Positions 60,771 to 64,000 of a stretch of DNA of 64,000 nt are shown piece by piece. The DNA is from Candidatus Melainabacteria bacterium (GTDB lineage Bacteria; Cyanobacteriota; Vampirovibrionia; 2-02-FULL-35-15). Numbering within the stretch: position 1 is the first letter of the stretch; each line of letters begins with the position of its first letter. The notes under the pieces were generated by a model that ran no database searches, was not told the origin of the DNA, and was given only the letters and a program-made list of their open reading frames with translations. The stretch spans positions 209,907 through 273,906 of the forward strand of contig JAHFBF010000001.1 in assembly GCA_023250195.1 (NCBI GenBank), in the 5' to 3' direction. Position numbers and translations under genes: made by a program.

Positions 60771-62246
60771 TCAAACCATCTTTAACTTCTTAAATGCAAA
60801 TAAACTCATTTGGAGTAAAAGCCATCCATGTATAAATCTGGAAATATTTGTTTCACCATAAGTTCTTTCAGCATATCTTACAGGAAAATCAATTATTTTT
60901 AAATTTAATTTTGCTGCACCAAATATTAAATCAAAGTCTCCAAATGGGTCAAAGTCTCCGAAATATGCTCTATTTTTAACTATATTTTCATAATCTGTTT
61001 TCCATAAGACTTTAGTACCACATAATGTATCCCTAATCTGATGCCCAAGAAGAAAAGAAAAAAGATAAGCAAAAAATTTGTTTGCAAGCATATTTAAAAA
61101 TCTCATGGCTTCTTTTTCCATAGGATAAACAAGACGGGAACCATTTATAAATTCTGCCCTATTTTCAGCCATAAGTTCTATAAATTTCGGAAGATCCTCT
61201 GGTGGCACTGTAATATCCGCATCCAAAATTGCCAGGATATCACCTGTTGCATTCGCAAATCCCAGTCTTACAGCATCGCCTTTCCCTCTTCCTGTTTGTT
61301 TTAAAAATCTAAACTGTTTATCAGAATTTTCTTTGATTATATTTTTAATAGTTTCTTCTGTGTTATCAGTAGAATTACCTTCTACAAAAATATATTCACT
61401 TTCGGGGGTCAGCTTAGGAAGTCTTTTTACAAGCTCACTTATATGTCCTGCCTCATTTCTACACGGGATAATCACTGAACATGAAGGTAATAAAGGCTTT
61501 TCTAATTTATATTTTTCACCTATTGGTCTTAAAACAAAACCAGTAATCATGGAAAGATTTTCAAATAGTGGAAGATGAGCAAAAAATTTATTTATAATCT
61601 TTGAAACCACAGGAATATAAAATGGAAATAGTAAATGATAGTTAATGCTTATTTCCTGAAAATCTGTCAAATAAAACATTTGCTTTAACTCTTCAGGAGG
61701 CAGCCAACTCTCTTCAGGTGATTTAACTTTAAGCCCAAAGATCTCCCCAAGCCTGTAAAGTGGCTGCCACATTCGGTTATAGCCATAAATATATATGCGT
61801 GTTTTAGAATGACAATAATAATGTAAAATTTTAAAAAATGAAATAACATCATGTATTTGTCCAAGAGTGTTTACAATAACAATAGAGTCAAATTTAACAC
61901 CCTCGATTAAACTCCTTTTTTCTTCGCAGGAAAAATCTCCTGCAATAAATTTTAAATTTGGAGAAGTGTGTGTTTCTTTAGCCTCAGAAATCGCCTTTTC
62001 ACACAAATCAATCCCAACACCAAAAGATGGCTTAAGCTTACTTATTAAATCTCCTGTCCAACAGCCAATCTCAAGAACTTTCTGTCCTTTTGGAATCTTA
62101 TTTATTAAGGCTTTTTCTTTTAAATCATGATAAAACTTATTTTTTTTCATGCTTAATCTGACGGGGTTAAAATTTTCTTCATAAAAATTTTCAAATAATC
62201 CAGCAGTTTTTGATTCTATTTTTTCTGTTGAGAAACAAACAGTCAT
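60771..62246 (-). CDS. Fusion of a methyltransferase and a GT2 glycosyltransferase
   Basis: 491 residues from ATG 62246, which lies eight bases after the fcl stop; a longer frame would enter fcl. Residues about 50-200 form a class I methyltransferase (VLEIGCWTGDL at 57-67). Residues about 255-490 form a GT2 domain: CSVIIPCRNE at 256-265, EGNSTDN in place of the usual DDGS, DAD at 342-344 and GSRLVYPME. DTLCGTKVLWK resembles GtrB/DPM1 enzymes. A short hydrophobic stretch lies near 210-235. Likely modifies and extends, or loads, one sugar; fused activities suggest sequential steps. Confidence 0.8.
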   Translation of the reverse strand: MTVCFSTEKIESKTAGLFENFYEENFNPVRLSMKKNKFYHDLKEKALINKIPKGQKVLEIGCWTGDLISKLKPSFGVGIDLCEKAISEAKETHTSPNLKFIAGDFSCEEKRSLIEGVKFDSIVIVNTLGQIHDVISFFKILHYYCHSKTRIYIYGYNRMWQPLYRLGEIFGLKVKSPEESWLPPEELKQMFYLTDFQEISINYHLLFPFYIPVVSKIINKFFAHLPLFENLSMITGFVLRPIGEKYKLEKPLLPSCSVIIPCRNEAGHISELVKRLPKLTPESEYIFVEGNSTDNTEETIKNIIKENSDKQFRFLKQTGRGKGDAVRLGFANATGDILAILDADITVPPEDLPKFIELMAENRAEFINGSRLVYPMEKEAMRFLNMLANKFFAYLFSFLLGHQIRDTLCGTKVLWKTDYENIVKNRAYFGDFDPFGDFDLIFGAAKLNLKIIDFPVRYAERTYGETNISRFIHGWLLLQMSLFAFKKLKMV

Positions 62247-62254
62247 AATTATCT

Positions 62255-63196
62255 CTAAATTGTTAAAACCTGACGATTCTGAACAAACCAATTATATGTC
62301 ATTGTTAAGCCATCTCTTAATGATGTTGTATAGCTCCACCCAAGATTAGTTAATCTAGCTACGTCAAGAAGCTTTCTTGGTGTTCCATCCGGCTGGCTTG
62401 AATCAAAGACTAAATTACCTTTATAACCTACAATATCACAAATTAACAAGGCTAATTCCTTAATTGTCAAGTCTATTCCAGTACCTATATTTATAATTTT
62501 ATTTCCTGAATATGAATTAAGAAGATATAAGCAGGCATTTGCTAAATCTCTTGAAAATAAAAACTCACGTCTTGGGTTTCCCGTCCCCCAGATAGTTACA
62601 GACGGTGCATTTTTTATTTTTGCATTATGAATTCTAGTGATCATCCCTGGAATGACATGACTGTTTTCAGGATGAAAATTATCATTTATTCCATATAAAT
62701 TTGTCGGCATTACACAAATATAATCTGTCTTATACTGCCTGTTGTAACTTTGACACATTTTTATCCCGGCAATTTTTGCAATTGCATATGGTTCATTAGT
62801 AGATTCTAAGCTGCCTGTAAGTAAATATTCTTCTTTAATTGGCTGCAGGCAGTCTCTTGGATATATGCAGGATGAACCCAGGAAAAGTAATTTTTTTACC
62901 TCGCTTAAATATGAATTGTGAATAACATTATTTTGGATTTGAATATTTTGATAAATGAACTCAGCCGGAAAAGTATTATTAGCATTAATACCGCCTACTG
63001 TTGCAGCTGCTAAAATCACATATTCAGGCTTTTCACTTTTAAAAAAATCTGCTACCGATTGAAAGTCCAGAAGCTCCAATTCCCTATGCGTTCTGGTAAG
63101 AATATTTGTATAGCCCTGCTCTTTTAATTCACTTAATATTGATGAGCCAACTAATCCTGTATGTCCTGCTAAATATATTTTTGAACTTTTTTCCAT
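62255..63196 (-). CDS. fcl: GDP-L-fucose synthase
   Basis: 313 residues. YLAGHTGLVGSS (8-19) binds NADP, AATVGGI is characteristic, SSCIYP holds the active-site residues and YAIAKIAG the YxxxK pair. ENSHVIPGMITRIH and TPRKLLDVARL match the epimerase/reductase. Converts GDP-4-keto-6-deoxymannose, made by the gmd product directly upstream, into GDP-L-fucose. Follows gmd with no spacer. Confidence 0.93.
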   Translation of the reverse strand: MEKSSKIYLAGHTGLVGSSILSELKEQGYTNILTRTHRELELLDFQSVADFFKSEKPEYVILAAATVGGINANNTFPAEFIYQNIQIQNNVIHNSYLSEVKKLLFLGSSCIYPRDCLQPIKEEYLLTGSLESTNEPYAIAKIAGIKMCQSYNRQYKTDYICVMPTNLYGINDNFHPENSHVIPGMITRIHNAKIKNAPSVTIWGTGNPRREFLFSRDLANACLYLLNSYSGNKIINIGTGIDLTIKELALLICDIVGYKGNLVFDSSQPDGTPRKLLDVARLTNLGWSYTTSLRDGLTMTYNWFVQNRQVLTI

Positions 63197-64000
63197 TTAT
63201 GATTCAGTACATATAGCCTCTTTAAAACCGCCTCCTCTTAAAAACAATGATTGGTTGGCTTTCCTCAAATCTGACTGAATCATTTCTTTAACTAATGATG
63301 CTAAATCATATTTAGGATTCCAGCCTAATTTATTTTTTGCTTTTGATGCATCACCACATAAAGAATCTACCTCAGTTGGGCGAAAATATTTAGGATCTGT
63401 TTCTACGATAATATCTCCTTTTTTTCTATTTGACGTAACTGATTCTAGAACATCTTCTGTAAAACCAGAGATTTTCCCAACTGTGTTTTCACCTCTTCCG
63501 CACCACTCTATATTTATTCCAATCTCTCGAAATGCCAGCTCTAATAGCTCTCTAACAGAAGTTGAAACTCCTGTCGCAAGAATATAGTCATCCGGGGTAT
63601 CCTGCTGAAGCATTAACCACATACCAAGTACATAGTCTTTAGCATGTCCCCAGTCACGTTTAGCATCAAGTTTACCAATATAAATTTTATCTTCCAGTCC
63701 TACGGCAATACGACTTACGCCTCGTGTAATTTTTCGCGTGACAAATGTTTCCCCTCTGATCGGCGACTCATGATTAAAAAGAATTCCATTACACGCAAAA
63801 AGATTATATGCTTCACGGTAATTAACTGTAATCCAGTAAGCATATAACTTTGCAACTGCATAAGGAGATCTCGGATAAAAGGGAGTCGTTTCTTTTTGAG
63901 GACTCTCTTTCGCCAACCCATATAGCTCAGAAGAAGATGCCTGATAAAAACGGACTTTTTTTTCAAGATTAAGGATTCTAATTGCTTCCAATATTCTTAA
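63197..64000 (-). CDS. gmd: GDP-mannose 4,6-dehydratase, N-terminus outside window
   Basis: The frame is open to the right edge, so the start lies beyond 64000; roughly the first 100 residues are missing. [18 protein letters not shown] (YxxxK), [16 protein letters not shown] and [12 protein letters not shown] are diagnostic of Gmd. Converts GDP-mannose to GDP-4-keto-6-deoxymannose, the substrate of fcl. The internal ATG/TTG-like starts within the window are not the real start. Confidence 0.93.
   Translation of the reverse strand, partial: LRILEAIRILNLEKKVRFYQASSSELYGLAKESPQKETTPFYPRSPYAVAKLYAYWITVNYREAYNLFACNGILFNHESPIRGETFVTRKITRGVSRIAVGLEDKIYIGKLDAKRDWGHAKDYVLGMWLMLQQDTPDDYILATGVSTSVRELLELAFREIGINIEWCGRGENTVGKISGFTEDVLESVTSNRKKGDIIVETDPKYFRPTEVDSLCGDASKAKNKLGWNPKYDLASLVKEMIQSDLRKANQSLFLRGGGFKEAICTES

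Noticed and set aside
1..64000. tRNA, rRNA, riboswitch, transposase or integrase genes
   Set aside because: None was recognised in reading the gaps on both strands; all gaps are short and filled by promoters or small repeats.

Overview
The window is 64 kb of strongly AT-rich bacterial DNA with long operons and overlapping genes. No rRNA, tRNA, CRISPR array, transposase or integrase was seen, and no stretch longer than about 140 bases lacks a gene. Genes for dTDP- and GDP-sugars, polyprenyl-phosphate glycosyltransferases and very many polytopic GT-C-like membrane proteins mark it as a surface-glycan or protein-glycosylation island. The species cannot be named from this sequence. AT richness, poor Shine-Dalgarno signals, tandem heptanucleotide repeats and TATAAT boxes lying right at start codons suggest an uncultivated lineage. 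Heptamer repeats are well known in cyanobacteria, so a cyanobacterial sister lineage (Melainabacteria or Margulisbacteria type) is possible but unproven.

Layout. (1) Bases 1-21890, + strand: the tail of one gene plus ten complete tandem paralogues of a two-part protein: an N-terminal multi-pass GT-C-like domain of TMTC (eukaryotic O-mannosyltransferase) type and a C-terminal TPR solenoid. The genes overlap or abut at every junction. (2) 21912-31569, + strand: another polytopic protein, a radical SAM/SPASM protein, a flippase-like membrane protein, an eleventh TMTC-like paralogue, a methyltransferase, rmlA and rmlB. (3) 31570-32267: an ORF6N DNA-binding gene behind two operator-like palindromes, followed by a second, decayed copy of the rmlB 3' end. 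(4) 41130-32273, - strand: three YfhO-like paralogues and a frameshifted SGNH hydrolase. (5) 41173-42405, + strand: a GT4 glycosyltransferase. (6) 53282-42391, - strand: GtrB-like GT2, GT-C, a second GT2, two ArnT-like GT-C, SxtJ-like protein, long SGNH protein, a 54-residue DUF5989 gene, a methyltransferase and a short SGNH protein. (7) 53422-58748, + strand: long SGNH, GT-C, fatty acid desaturase, long SGNH. (8) 58854-59281, + strand: two unrecognised 68-residue proteins. (9) 64000-59293, - strand: gmd (cut by the window edge), fcl, a methyltransferase-GT2 fusion, a sugar-1-phosphate nucleotidyltransferase and a methyltransferase.

How the parts may work together (inference): nucleotide sugars (dTDP-4-keto-6-deoxyglucose, GDP-fucose, possibly a GDP-heptose or GDP-mannose type sugar) are made in the cytoplasm. 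GtrB/DPM1-like enzymes load sugars onto polyprenyl phosphate. The battery of about nineteen complete GT-C-like proteins then transfers sugars outside the membrane, and SGNH proteins add or remove acyl groups. The window also carries an unusual load of small sequence elements: in-frame heptamer arrays, in-frame palindromes and 9-base homopolymers.
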